Shown here in pieces: positions 1-9,101 of a stretch of DNA of 50,294 bases (position 1 is the stretch's first letter; every line of letters begins with the position of its first letter). The translations under genes and the position numbers were made by a program. This stretch comes from Polaribacter sp. IC066 (lineage in GTDB: Bacteria; Bacteroidota; Bacteroidia; Flavobacteriales; Flavobacteriaceae): NCBI RefSeq assembly GCF_007997085.1, contig NZ_VORR01000033.1, forward strand, positions 1 to 50,294. Reading direction: 5' to 3'. The notes under the pieces were generated by a model that saw nothing but the letters and a program-made list of their open reading frames with translations, did no database searches and was not told the origin of the DNA.

Positions 1-1
1 T

Positions 2-472
2 GCACATTTATTAAGAGAACTTATATTTCTTGAACAACGTTTTGAATCCAATTGGGCTACAAATTTTAAAAGAATGCTTTATGATGCTTTGGAACTAAAG
101 AAAAAATTGAAACAAGAATGTTATAAATTCCCAGTAGCAGAAAGGGATAGACTAAAAAATAATTTAGATAATTTATTAGAAGAACCACTTGTTGAAAAGC
201 AGAAAAAACTCCGTGCTTTTCATAAACGAATGAGAAAATACAAAGAGTATATTCTTACTTTTCTTGACCATTATAATGTGCCTTCGGATAATAATGCTTC
301 AGAAAGAGCGATTAGAAATGTGAAAGTAAAACAAAAAGTATCAGGTCAATTTAAAACTGAAAATGGTGCACAGATATATGCAGTTATTAGATCAGTAACA
401 GATACCTGTATTAAGAATGGTCAAAATATTTTCGCTGCTTTTAAAACTATTGCTGTTTTAAAGGCTGAATAG
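2..472 (+). CDS. IS66-type transposase, C-terminal part (cut by window edge)
   Basis: The reading frame is open from base 2, so the gene starts upstream of the window. It begins AHLLRELIFLEQRFESNWA, which resembles the HLxREL...W segment of IS66-family transposases. It continues to NVPSDNNASERAIRNVKVKQ, which carries the last acidic residue (E in NNASERAIR) of the IS66 DDE nuclease and the usual R-x-K-V-x-x-K-x-S-G-x-F tail. The product would cut and rejoin the ends of an IS66 element. The stop is only 16 bases before the next gene, which leaves little room for an IS end and a host promoter, so the copy may be a relic. Family assignment is from recognised motifs; completeness cannot be judged here. 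Confidence 0.85.
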   Translation, partial: AHLLRELIFLEQRFESNWATNFKRMLYDALELKKKLKQECYKFPVAERDRLKNNLDNLLEEPLVEKQKKLRAFHKRMRKYKEYILTFLDHYNVPSDNNASERAIRNVKVKQKVSGQFKTENGAQIYAVIRSVTDTCIKNGQNIFAAFKTIAVLKAE

Positions 473-488
473 TTACAAAATTTATAAT

Positions 489-1952
489 ATGTTCAAAAAA
501 TTACTTTTTTTAGGGATTTTTTCTCTAACTTTTTCTGTCAGTGCGCAAATTAGTCTCATGAAAGACATCAACACAGGCTCTGACGATGGAAACCCAACAA
601 ATTTTTACGTTTATAACGATGTTCTTTATTTTTATGCAGAAGATGAAACTGGCACTAATACCAATGGAACTGATTTCGGAAAAGAACTTTGGGTAACTGA
701 CGGTACCACAGAAGGCACAAAATACTTTGGAATAGATTTTAGAACAGGAACCTCTAATGGTAGTCTTGGAAACTTTTTAGAATTTAATGAAAAACTATAT
801 TTTACTGCCTGGGACAACGCTGTAGCTGGTTCAAGAATATTTGAATCAGATGGCACTGTGGCTGGAACCTTAAGTACTAATAATGGTTTTTCAATTTTTA
901 ATCCAAAAGTTATTGGCAATAAAGTATACATGTCGAATACTACTGGTAAAACTGTCGTAGATAGTAACAACTCTTTTTATGAATTTGATGGTACCGATTT
1001 TAGCGCTGTTCCCGACTCTGGCAATGGGTTTCCGCAAATTTCAGGAGGAAATTTCAGTAAATTAGGAGATAATTTAATCATATTATATATGAGATATTTG
1101 GTCACTGATGGGGCTGGAGGTTCTACAGATGCAAACGGATCTAATTTTGAGCCTTTTGTTTATAATATTACAGATCAAACCTATACATTATTGGCAGATA
1201 TAGATCCGGGTGATGAAAATTCATCTGTGAGTAACTTAACAGAGCTAAATAATAAAGTATATTTTGAAGCAGAAGGCGAACTGTGGGAAACTGATGGAAC
1301 TACAACAGGAACTATAAAAGTTTCTGCAGCAGAAACAGCAAATATTTCTGGTGTAAGTAACTTGTATGCTTGGAATGATACATTATTTTTTGAAGGAAAT
1401 GACAATACTTCTGATCAACTTTGGGTATTTAATCCTGCACTAAATACAGTAACAAATATTAGTAAGATTGACGGTAAAGACCATAACCCTGTTCATTTTG
1501 TTGCTCATAATGGATACGTATATTATGCCGGTGAAAATGATGATAGTACTACTGATTATTTGTACAGAACTAACGGTACAACAATTGAACAACTGGACAA
1601 TACAACCATTGCAGATGATTTAGTCGTTTACCAAGATGCAATTTATTTTGAAGGAGAATCAAGTAGTGATACTGGTAGAGAATTATATAAATTAGATCCA
1701 TCAACATTAAGTATTCAAAACGTTGCTTTCAATTCAATTTCTATATACCCTAACCCATCTAAAAACAAAATCTATATTTCTCATAATTTAAGTGATGAAA
1801 TAGCGTTTTCTATTTCAGATATTAACGGAAAACAATTGATCAAAGGAAATTTAATTGATAATACCATTCAACACAATTTAAATTCAGGAATGTATTTATT
1901 AACATTGATTACCAACTCTGCAAGCAAAACACAAAAAATTATCGTGGAATAA
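489..1952 (+). CDS. Secreted ELWxxDGT-repeat protein with type IX secretion sorting domain
   Basis: 487 residues. A signal peptide is visible at 1-20 (MFKKLLFLGIFSLTFSVSAQ). The body carries degenerate repeats of the ELWxTDGTxxGT type: KELWVTDGTTEGT, RIFESDGTVAGT, GELWETDGTTTGT and LYRTNGTTIEQ. They suggest a beta-propeller-like repeat fold. The last ~75 residues (from about SISIYPNPSKNKIYI) form a typical Por-secretion type A sorting domain: IYPNPS start, ISDINGKQ middle, GMYLLTLI and a basic IIVE end. The protein is therefore expected to cross the outer membrane through the type IX system and be anchored or released at the surface. Its ligand is unknown. It is followed by a strong terminator and is not obviously in the SusC operon. 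Confidence 0.85.
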   Translation: MFKKLLFLGIFSLTFSVSAQISLMKDINTGSDDGNPTNFYVYNDVLYFYAEDETGTNTNGTDFGKELWVTDGTTEGTKYFGIDFRTGTSNGSLGNFLEFNEKLYFTAWDNAVAGSRIFESDGTVAGTLSTNNGFSIFNPKVIGNKVYMSNTTGKTVVDSNNSFYEFDGTDFSAVPDSGNGFPQISGGNFSKLGDNLIILYMRYLVTDGAGGSTDANGSNFEPFVYNITDQTYTLLADIDPGDENSSVSNLTELNNKVYFEAEGELWETDGTTTGTIKVSAAETANISGVSNLYAWNDTLFFEGNDNTSDQLWVFNPALNTVTNISKIDGKDHNPVHFVAHNGYVYYAGENDDSTTDYLYRTNGTTIEQLDNTTIADDLVVYQDAIYFEGESSSDTGRELYKLDPSTLSIQNVAFNSISIYPNPSKNKIYISHNLSDEIAFSISDINGKQLIKGNLIDNTIQHNLNSGMYLLTLITNSASKTQKIIVE

Positions 1953-1970
1953 ACACTCAAAATATACAAC

Positions 1971-2010
1971 AACTTCGATATCCTTAAAATTAAGGATACC
2001 GAAGTTTTTT
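1971..2010 (+). terminator. Rho-independent terminator after the T9SS protein gene
   Basis: A 17-bp stem with one mismatch: AACTTCGATATCCTTAA at 1971-1987 pairs with TTAAGGATACCGAAGTT at 1990-2006. A T run follows to 2010. It lies between the secreted protein gene and susC, so the SusC operon should have its own promoter. I could not find a perfect TAnnTTTG there. Confidence 0.8.
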
Positions 2011-2018
2011 CTTTTAAT

Positions 2019-5000
2019 ATGATAAAACTAAAGCTCTTAATTTTTTTAGTATTCTTCTCTTTTTCTTCTTTTAGTCAGCAAGAAAGAAGAATTTCTGGCG
2101 TCGTTTTAGAAGCCGCAACAAATCAACCTTTACCCAGCGCAGCTATCTTTATCAAAGGAACTAAAAAAGGAGTCACCGCAGATTTTAACGGTAAATTCTC
2201 CTATATCGTGAAATCAAAAGAAGAAATTGAAAATGTTGTTTTACAAATTTCTTATGTTGGTTTTATTACAACAGAGATTAAAATCGATTCCAAATCTTTT
2301 TTTACCATCAAACTAAAAGAAGATGTTTCTAATTTAAACGAAATTATAATTACCTCTTCTTACGGAACTAAAAAATTAAAACAAGACATTGTTGGTAGTA
2401 TCGAACATATAAAAGCAAAAGAATTAATTACTGAACAGGTGGTTACGTCTTTTGATGAACTTTTAGAAGGGCAAGCCGCAGGTGTTTACATAGAAAGAAG
2501 CGCGGGTTTAGGCGAAGAAGTAAAAATAAATATTAGAGGACAAGGTTCCTTAACACCGTTAACTGCAAATGCTGTTGGTACGTCTACACAACCTTTGATT
2601 ATTGTAGATGGCATTATTTTATCAGAAGAAATAGGCATTGATGGTAGTAATTTTTTTGATGCTGGTTCTGGTAATTTATCAGAAAATATTTTAAATCCTT
2701 TAGCACGGATTGGCATACAAGATATAGAAAGTTTTAACATTTTAAAAGATGCAGCAGCTGTTGGTTTATATGGTGCAGATGCGGCAAATGGTGTTATTAT
2801 TATTACTACAAAATCTGGCAAAAAAGGAAAGTTACGGTATAGTGCCTCGTATCAATCAGGTATTAGTTCGCCCATAAATCAATTTAAATACTTGAATGGC
2901 GAACAATATCAACACATCATCAATACCTATCATTTAAATAATGGTGATGTTAATAACGTGCAAACTTGGAATGGCGTAGACAGCAATTGGCAAAATTTAT
3001 TAAACAGATCAGGCACTTACAGTAACTACAATTTTGGAATTTCTGGCGGCACAGAACACTGGAAATATAGAGCAAATATTGGCTATCAAATAAATAATGA
3101 AGCCCAAGAAAATAATAGTTTAAAAAGATTAAATACTAGTTTTGGGTTGGATTATAGAAAAGAAAAATGGAATGCTAGCATTCGATTTTCGCCCTCTATC
3201 GTTACTAAAAACACACCAAATACTTTGTATAATTTTGCATTGGCACCAACCATTGCTCCGTATACAGATAACGGTAATTTTAGTACGATTCCTATTTATG
3301 GCAATCCGTTAGCAGTTGCTAATCAGAATAGAAATGAAGCAATTACCAATGCCTTTTTAACGAGCATTTCTTTAAATTATCAACTAAAAGATAATTTAAA
3401 AATAAGTACTTTATTCGGAATGGATTTTTCTCAAAAAGATGAAGATCGTTTTTTCTCTGGCGCAAATGGTTCTGGCCAATTTAATGATGGTGATATTGGC
3501 AGAAGACTATTACGAGATAGAAACACGAATAGATGGAACTGGAACGCAAATCTTTTATACGATACAAAATTTGGCGAAAAACACACGTTTGATGCTTTAT
3601 TAGGGATAGAAACCAGACAAGAAAAAGTTAATTTCTCGTACGCAAGAGGCGATGATTTTGAAATATTTGACAGTCCGCAACCCATTAATTTAGCAGCAGA
3701 TCAAGATTATGTTGCCGATAGCAATCAAAACACAGGGAGATCTGTTTTTTCTCAACTTAATTACGATTTTGATAAAAGGTATTACCTCTTAGTTAATTTT
3801 AGAGTTGACCAAAGTTCTGCGTTTGGTACTGATAAAAACACCGCTTTAAATGGTGGTTTTGGTGCAGCTTGGATTTTAAGTAACGAATCTTTTTTTAAAT
3901 CTAAAACCATTAATCTTTTAAAATTACGTTCTAGCTTTGGTTCTACCGGTAACTCAAGAATTGGCTCTTACAGAGCGTTGGGTTTGTATAGATTTCTTTT
4001 TAATGGCTATAATGGCAATAACTATGCAGAACCCATAACTGCTCCAAATCCTAATTTAGGCTGGGAAAGAAACATAAAATTTAATATCGGTTTAGATGTT
4101 AATTTCTTATCTATTTTTTCTTCAACATTAGAATTTTTTAGAGATCATAGAAAAGATATTATTACGTCGAGAGATGTGATACCAGAAAGTGGTTATAATC
4201 AGGTACAAATAAATGGCGCAGAAATGTACAATCAAGGTATTGAGTTCTCTTTACGTGCAGATTGGTTTAAAACCCAAAATTTTAATTGGTCTACAAACTT
4301 TAACATCACAAAAATCGAAAATAAAGTTACCTCACTATCTGGTTTAGGTTCTGAATTTTCTGGCGCAGAAAATGCCAGAGCTCAAAGAATTGGCTTTGCT
4401 ACTTCTACTATTTGGGGATTTGATTTCATCGGAATAGATCCTGCAAATGGTAGAGAATTATACAACGTAAATGGCAATATATACGACGGTAGTTCTGTTG
4501 CAGAAAATTTTACAAATGTAGATTGGAAACCTATTGGCGATTCTCAACCCGATTTTTTTGGTGGATTGAGAAACACTTTCAAATACAAAAATTTTAATTT
4601 AAGTGTGGCACTATCGTATGCTTTTGGACAAGATATTTTAGTTGATCGGAATTTAGTGGATAATTACAGAGTACTTTTTAATAGAAACTTAAGTGTAAAT
4701 ACTTTTGATGAAGCTTGGCAACAACAAGGTGATATTGCAAATTACCCCTTAATTGCCAACAATAATAGAATTATTTCAAACGCTTCTAAATATTTATTTG
4801 ATGCTTCACACATTAAATTAAACGCCGTAAATTTAAGTTATCAACTGCCGGTTTATAAAACTAAAATACCGCTAAAAACAGTAAGTATTTTTGTAAATGG
4901 CTCTAATTTGCACTATTGGTTTGTGAGTAAATCACCAAAAAATAAAAACGGCGTCGCTGAATTTAGGAGTGCGTATCCAGAGATGAGAACCTTTTCTGTA

Positions 5001-5021
5001 GGCATAAATACAAGTTTTTAA
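2019..5021 (+). CDS. SusC/RagA-family TonB-linked outer membrane transporter
   Basis: 1000 residues, the usual length for SusC proteins. A signal peptide is at about 1-20. A carboxypeptidase-D regulatory-like domain follows at about 24-110 (RISGVVLEAATNQPLPSAAI ... VSYVGF). Then comes a plug domain with the SusC hallmark regions: FDELLEGQAAGVYI, INIRGQGSL, IIVDGI and NILKDAAAVGLYGADAANGV. The rest is a 22-strand-type barrel ending in an aromatic residue (GINTSF). It should import a ligand across the outer membrane with energy from TonB, working with the SusD partner that starts 2 bases downstream. No glycoside hydrolase or polysaccharide lyase is near, so the substrate is unclear; the redox genes alongside argue against a classic polysaccharide locus. 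Confidence 0.93.
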   Translation: MIKLKLLIFLVFFSFSSFSQQERRISGVVLEAATNQPLPSAAIFIKGTKKGVTADFNGKFSYIVKSKEEIENVVLQISYVGFITTEIKIDSKSFFTIKLKEDVSNLNEIIITSSYGTKKLKQDIVGSIEHIKAKELITEQVVTSFDELLEGQAAGVYIERSAGLGEEVKINIRGQGSLTPLTANAVGTSTQPLIIVDGIILSEEIGIDGSNFFDAGSGNLSENILNPLARIGIQDIESFNILKDAAAVGLYGADAANGVIIITTKSGKKGKLRYSASYQSGISSPINQFKYLNGEQYQHIINTYHLNNGDVNNVQTWNGVDSNWQNLLNRSGTYSNYNFGISGGTEHWKYRANIGYQINNEAQENNSLKRLNTSFGLDYRKEKWNASIRFSPSIVTKNTPNTLYNFALAPTIAPYTDNGNFSTIPIYGNPLAVANQNRNEAITNAFLTSISLNYQLKDNLKISTLFGMDFSQKDEDRFFSGANGSGQFNDGDIGRRLLRDRNTNRWNWNANLLYDTKFGEKHTFDALLGIETRQEKVNFSYARGDDFEIFDSPQPINLAADQDYVADSNQNTGRSVFSQLNYDFDKRYYLLVNFRVDQSSAFGTDKNTALNGGFGAAWILSNESFFKSKTINLLKLRSSFGSTGNSRIGSYRALGLYRFLFNGYNGNNYAEPITAPNPNLGWERNIKFNIGLDVNFLSIFSSTLEFFRDHRKDIITSRDVIPESGYNQVQINGAEMYNQGIEFSLRADWFKTQNFNWSTNFNITKIENKVTSLSGLGSEFSGAENARAQRIGFATSTIWGFDFIGIDPANGRELYNVNGNIYDGSSVAENFTNVDWKPIGDSQPDFFGGLRNTFKYKNFNLSVALSYAFGQDILVDRNLVDNYRVLFNRNLSVNTFDEAWQQQGDIANYPLIANNNRIISNASKYLFDASHIKLNAVNLSYQLPVYKTKIPLKTVSIFVNGSNLHYWFVSKSPKNKNGVAEFRSAYPEMRTFSVGINTSF

Positions 5022-5023
5022 AC

Positions 5024-6472
5024 ATGAAAAAAAAGTATCTATACAGTATCATATTCTTTTTAGGACTCTATTCTTGTAGCGGTTTTTTAAATCAAGAACC
5101 CGATTTACAAATTTCTATTGATGAGCAGTTGTCAACAAAACAAGGAGTTTTAGAGGCGTATGCTGGGGTTTACCGAAATGTAGAAGCTATTTTATCAGGA
5201 AACTTTGCAGGCTATGCAGATGCTTTGGGTGGTAATATTACGTTTACACCTTTTGGTACCCAAAAAAATATCATTGTTCCTCAAAATATTGAAAATGTCT
5301 ACAATTTTAATGCGAATGAAAATGACTTAGATTTTGAAGATTATTATGATGATTGGTATAAAGTTATCAATCAAGTAAATTTAATTTTAGAGCGTTCTGT
5401 TGATTTTTCTTTTTTGATAGAGGAAGAACTGCATCAATTAAAAGCAGAATTATTAACGATAAGAGCGTTGGCACATTATCAAGTGAGCTTGGTATTTGCA
5501 CAAAATTATAATTTTACAGCTGATGCATCTCATTTAGGAATTGTTTATGTAACGAATACCTTAATTGCAGGTGTAGATTTTCCGGCGAGAGAAACCATGG
5601 CAGCAACCTATATTTTATTGCAAAAAGATCTAGAGGATGCATTACTAATATACAACAACACGCAATTATTAGGTGGTATAGAAAAATCATATTTTAATAG
5701 TATGGCTGCACAGGCATTGTACGCAAGAATTGCCTTACAAATGAACGATTGGCAAAAAGCACAGGAATTTTCAAATACAGTAATTACAACTTCTGGAATT
5801 TCGTTACTTCCTAAAAATACCTACATTTCTGAATGGGAAAAACCAGTGGATGCGATTAGCGAAACTATTTTAGAATTTGCTGCACCAACAACTACAGAAG
5901 GCAGTGTTTCATCATCTATTGCAGCCTCAAATTTTTCGTATACGAATGCTAATAACTATGCAGATTATGTAGCTTCTATAGCTCTTTTAAACCTGTATGA
6001 ACCCCAAGATATTAGAGCAAATATGTTTTTAGAAAAACCCCTAAACACAAATATTAACGGCGTTTTATTACCAATAAATTATAATTTTACTAAAAAATTT
6101 CAAGACGATGCGGGTACTTTATATCTTCGTTTATCAGAAATGTATTTAATTAGGGCGGAGGCAAATGCAAGGTTAAATAACAATAATTTAGCATTAAATG
6201 ATTTGAATATTATTAGAGAAAGAGCCAATACAGCTATTTTAAATAATACCAATACTATTTTAGAAAACATTTTTTTAGAACGCAGAAAAGAGTTGGCTTT
6301 TGAAGGACATTTATTATTTGATATTGCGCGTTATCAAAAAGATATCGAACGGAGTTCAGATTGTATTGCAATTGTTTGCAACTTAAAGTATCCATCCAAC
6401 TTTTATATATTGCCGATTCCGTTTTCTAGTATTTCTTTAAATCAAAACATCAAACAAAATGAAGGGTATTAA
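5024..6472 (+). CDS. SusD/RagB-family surface lipoprotein
   Basis: 482 residues. Lipoprotein signal with lipobox LYSCSGF, acylated Cys at 18. An N-terminal SusD-like helical part is followed by the RagB/SusD C-terminal part with the characteristic stretch YLRLSEMYLIRAEANARLN, then NIIRERAN and ELAFEGHLLFDIARY. It acts as the ligand-capturing lid of the SusC channel on the cell surface. Its ATG is 2 bases after the susC stop, and its 3' end overlaps the next gene by 14 bases, so the genes are co-transcribed and probably translationally coupled. Assignment to the family is firm; ligand unknown. Confidence 0.93.
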   Translation: MKKKYLYSIIFFLGLYSCSGFLNQEPDLQISIDEQLSTKQGVLEAYAGVYRNVEAILSGNFAGYADALGGNITFTPFGTQKNIIVPQNIENVYNFNANENDLDFEDYYDDWYKVINQVNLILERSVDFSFLIEEELHQLKAELLTIRALAHYQVSLVFAQNYNFTADASHLGIVYVTNTLIAGVDFPARETMAATYILLQKDLEDALLIYNNTQLLGGIEKSYFNSMAAQALYARIALQMNDWQKAQEFSNTVITTSGISLLPKNTYISEWEKPVDAISETILEFAAPTTTEGSVSSSIAASNFSYTNANNYADYVASIALLNLYEPQDIRANMFLEKPLNTNINGVLLPINYNFTKKFQDDAGTLYLRLSEMYLIRAEANARLNNNNLALNDLNIIRERANTAILNNTNTILENIFLERRKELAFEGHLLFDIARYQKDIERSSDCIAIVCNLKYPSNFYILPIPFSSISLNQNIKQNEGY

Positions 6473-7946
6473 ATTTTTATTGCTTTTTTTGGTCTTTTTT
6501 TTAGGATGCACAAATGACGAAGATTCAAAACTTTTTAATTCAGAAACCGATAGTTTTGTGCGCTTTTTTATGTTGGTGAATAACAACAATCAGGTATTAG
6601 AATATCCTGAAATTAGTGGTGGTTTGCAAGCTGTTTCATCCTATGAAAAAACTAATTTTAGAGTTTTAAAAATTCCCGTTGCGGTAAGCACTGTAACTTC
6701 TGAAAATATTACGGTTGATTTTACCCAACAATTTGCAGGTAATTTATCTGAAAGTGATCTTATCATCACACCTCAAAACAAACAACTTACGTTTACAAAA
6801 ACTAAATTAGTCGACACTATTTTTGTGCAGCACACGAGCAGAATCACATATGATAATAAAGGATCAATACGCTTTGAAATAACCAATATCAGCAATGAAA
6901 AAATACAGATTGGCATTGACAATGAAAACAAGAACAGTACTTTAAAAATTGATTTTTTACCAACATCAGAGACCATTTACACCTTTGAGAAAAATCGTAC
7001 AGAAATTGCGGGTATAAAAGGCAGTATTGTCGATTTTAAAATATTATTTCCTAACGGGTTTTTAGCTTCGGAAATTACGGGTAAAAACCTCTTTAAAATA
7101 TCGAATGCTTTTGATATGACTACGATACGAAAGCAAATTACATCAAACAGAGAAATTAGCTTTACAGCAACCTTAAATGAAAATTTATCAGAAGACACCT
7201 CTTTTGATGCCTTATTAAATTTGGAACAAATTGATAACTATGCGAAAGGTGCGATTAAGACATTTCAAATTAACAAACCTTTTAATGCAGACAGAAGTAA
7301 TTCGTTAAATATTGCTGGTAATTTTTATAATGATAACGAAGCAAATTATCGATTAAGAGGAGAATATTGGAGACCAGACAACGAATTTCCCGGACAATGT
7401 GAGTGGTTTAATACCAATGTATTTTCTGTACCTGTTGTTGTTATGGCGAATCATCCAAACGCTATTCAAGTGGAAGGAGAAAGTACGCCAGAGACTTCAG
7501 ATGACGTGTATTATCATAGATACAGAATTGGTATGGTAAGTCCGATTTCAGGAAGAACAACAACGCCGTTTGCATTAAAAAGTCTGTTAATTGGTGAGTC
7601 TTCAGACAATTCTACGGGACTAAATATTATTGAAGCTTTAGAGTTTTTTCCTGATGCAGGAAATAGTGAAACCTTTGGAACCGTTTCTGTAGTTTCACAA
7701 AATTTAATTATTGTAAGCAGAACCGATGGTAAAAGTTATAACGTGCCTATCTTAGGAACCGGAACCTATAAAGTTTTAGATATTGCTACAAATTTATGGC
7801 GAATTGACATCGATGTTACCTTCGATTTTTCTGAAATTAACGGCACTGTAAAAACATTACCTTATGTTTATTTTAATTTATCTTTGCAACCAGAGCCTGA
7901 AGAACCTCTAAATATTGATGCTTGTTTTGAACCTATTCAAATTTAA
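6459..7946 (+). CDS. Lipoprotein of unknown function in the SusCD operon
   Basis: 495 residues. A clear lipoprotein signal is present (MKGIKFLLLFLVFFLGC, Cys at 17), followed by an acidic segment TNDEDSK that favours export to the outer face in Bacteroidota. The body is rich in beta strands and Asn/Thr, with no motif I recognise. Its position right after susD and the 14-base overlap suggest a surface accessory protein of the same uptake complex, like the SusE/SusF-type ligand-binding lipoproteins or the DUF-type lipoproteins seen in many SusCD loci. That is an inference from position, not from sequence similarity. Confidence 0.75.
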   Translation: MKGIKFLLLFLVFFLGCTNDEDSKLFNSETDSFVRFFMLVNNNNQVLEYPEISGGLQAVSSYEKTNFRVLKIPVAVSTVTSENITVDFTQQFAGNLSESDLIITPQNKQLTFTKTKLVDTIFVQHTSRITYDNKGSIRFEITNISNEKIQIGIDNENKNSTLKIDFLPTSETIYTFEKNRTEIAGIKGSIVDFKILFPNGFLASEITGKNLFKISNAFDMTTIRKQITSNREISFTATLNENLSEDTSFDALLNLEQIDNYAKGAIKTFQINKPFNADRSNSLNIAGNFYNDNEANYRLRGEYWRPDNEFPGQCEWFNTNVFSVPVVVMANHPNAIQVEGESTPETSDDVYYHRYRIGMVSPISGRTTTPFALKSLLIGESSDNSTGLNIIEALEFFPDAGNSETFGTVSVVSQNLIIVSRTDGKSYNVPILGTGTYKVLDIATNLWRIDIDVTFDFSEINGTVKTLPYVYFNLSLQPEPEEPLNIDACFEPIQI

Positions 7947-7951
7947 TTTTG

Positions 7952-9094
7952 ATGAAAAAAATCGTTTTTTTAGTGCTCACAGTTTCACTACTTTTTAATT
8001 GTAAAAAAAAAGAAGATACGTATACAGACATTCGTTATTTAAGAGAGGTCTATGCCCAAACAGATACTTCTAAATGGCCAGCACCAATGTTAGATTCTTT
8101 AATTGATAAAAGTAAATTTCAAGATATTGGTTTATTACCAAAAGTAAAATTCCCAGAAGATAATCCGTATTCTAAAGAGAAAAAAGAATTGGGTAAATTT
8201 TTGTTTTTTGATGCACGTTTGTCTAAAACCGGTCAAGTTGCTTGTGCAAGTTGTCACAATCCAGAATTGGGTTGGACAGATAATATTACCCGTTCTTTTG
8301 GACACGATAGATTGACCAGCAACCGCAACGCCATGACCATTAAAAATGTAGCTTTTGCACATACCTTATTTTGGGACGGACGCTCAAGCAGTTTAGAGGA
8401 TCAAGCTTCGTTTCCTATTTCAGATCCTGCAGAAATGAATACCGATACCAATATTGCTGTTAACAATATTGACAAAATTACAGGGTATAAAACTTTGTTT
8501 AAAAAAGCTTTTGGCAATGAAGAAGTTACTTTAGATAGAATTTTAAAAGCAATTGCAACTTATGAAAGAACAATTGTTAGTAGAAATAGCAAATTTGATC
8601 GTTTTATAAAAGGTAAAAAAGAATTATTTACAGATGAAGAAGTTTTAGGCTTGCATTTATTTAGAACAAAAGCAAGATGTCTAAACTGCCACAATACACC
8701 TTATTTTAGCGATAACCAATTTCATAACGATGGGCAGGCTTTATTTGGCACAAAAGACGAAGATTTTGGCAAATATTATGCAACAAAAAATTTAGATGAT
8801 TTAGGAAAGTTCAAAACGCCTACTTTAAGAGAGGTTAGTGAAACAGGGCCCTGGATGCATCATGGTCATTTTCCAACATTATTAGATGTTGTAGAGTTTT
8901 ATAATTTAGGGAACCCTGCTCCTATTCAAAAAAGATACGTAGGAAAAGGTAGAGATTCTTTAATACCAAAAACCTCTACCTTATTAAAAAGACTCGATTT
9001 AACAAGAGAAGAGGTAAAAGCAGTTATTGCTTTCATGGAAACTTTATCTACAAGAACACAACGAGTAAATATTTCAAAAATGCCAAAAGAATAA
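7952..9094 (+). CDS. Dihaem cytochrome c peroxidase / MauG-family lipoprotein
   Basis: 380 residues from the ATG at 7952; a TTG at 7949 would add one residue but the ATG is more likely. Lipobox LLFNC, Cys at 17, so it is membrane-anchored outside the cytoplasm. Two haem c binding motifs: CASCH at 98-102 and CLNCH at 243-247. Typical family segments are ELGKFLFFDARLSKTGQVACASCH, SRNAMTIKN-like and FKTPTLREVSETGPWMHHG. Members reduce hydrogen peroxide or oxidise substrates using two c haems. Gap to the preceding gene is 5 bases, so it is part of the SusCD operon, which is unusual enough to note. It could be a peroxidase or a MauG-like oxidase; the sequence does not decide. Confidence 0.9.
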   Translation: MKKIVFLVLTVSLLFNCKKKEDTYTDIRYLREVYAQTDTSKWPAPMLDSLIDKSKFQDIGLLPKVKFPEDNPYSKEKKELGKFLFFDARLSKTGQVACASCHNPELGWTDNITRSFGHDRLTSNRNAMTIKNVAFAHTLFWDGRSSSLEDQASFPISDPAEMNTDTNIAVNNIDKITGYKTLFKKAFGNEEVTLDRILKAIATYERTIVSRNSKFDRFIKGKKELFTDEEVLGLHLFRTKARCLNCHNTPYFSDNQFHNDGQALFGTKDEDFGKYYATKNLDDLGKFKTPTLREVSETGPWMHHGHFPTLLDVVEFYNLGNPAPIQKRYVGKGRDSLIPKTSTLLKRLDLTREEVKAVIAFMETLSTRTQRVNISKMPKE

Positions 9095-9101
9095 TTGGTT
9101 A

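Noticed and set aside
2486..2821. Minus-strand open frame inside susC
   Set aside because: It is a shadow of the well-supported susC frame; no protein-like pattern.
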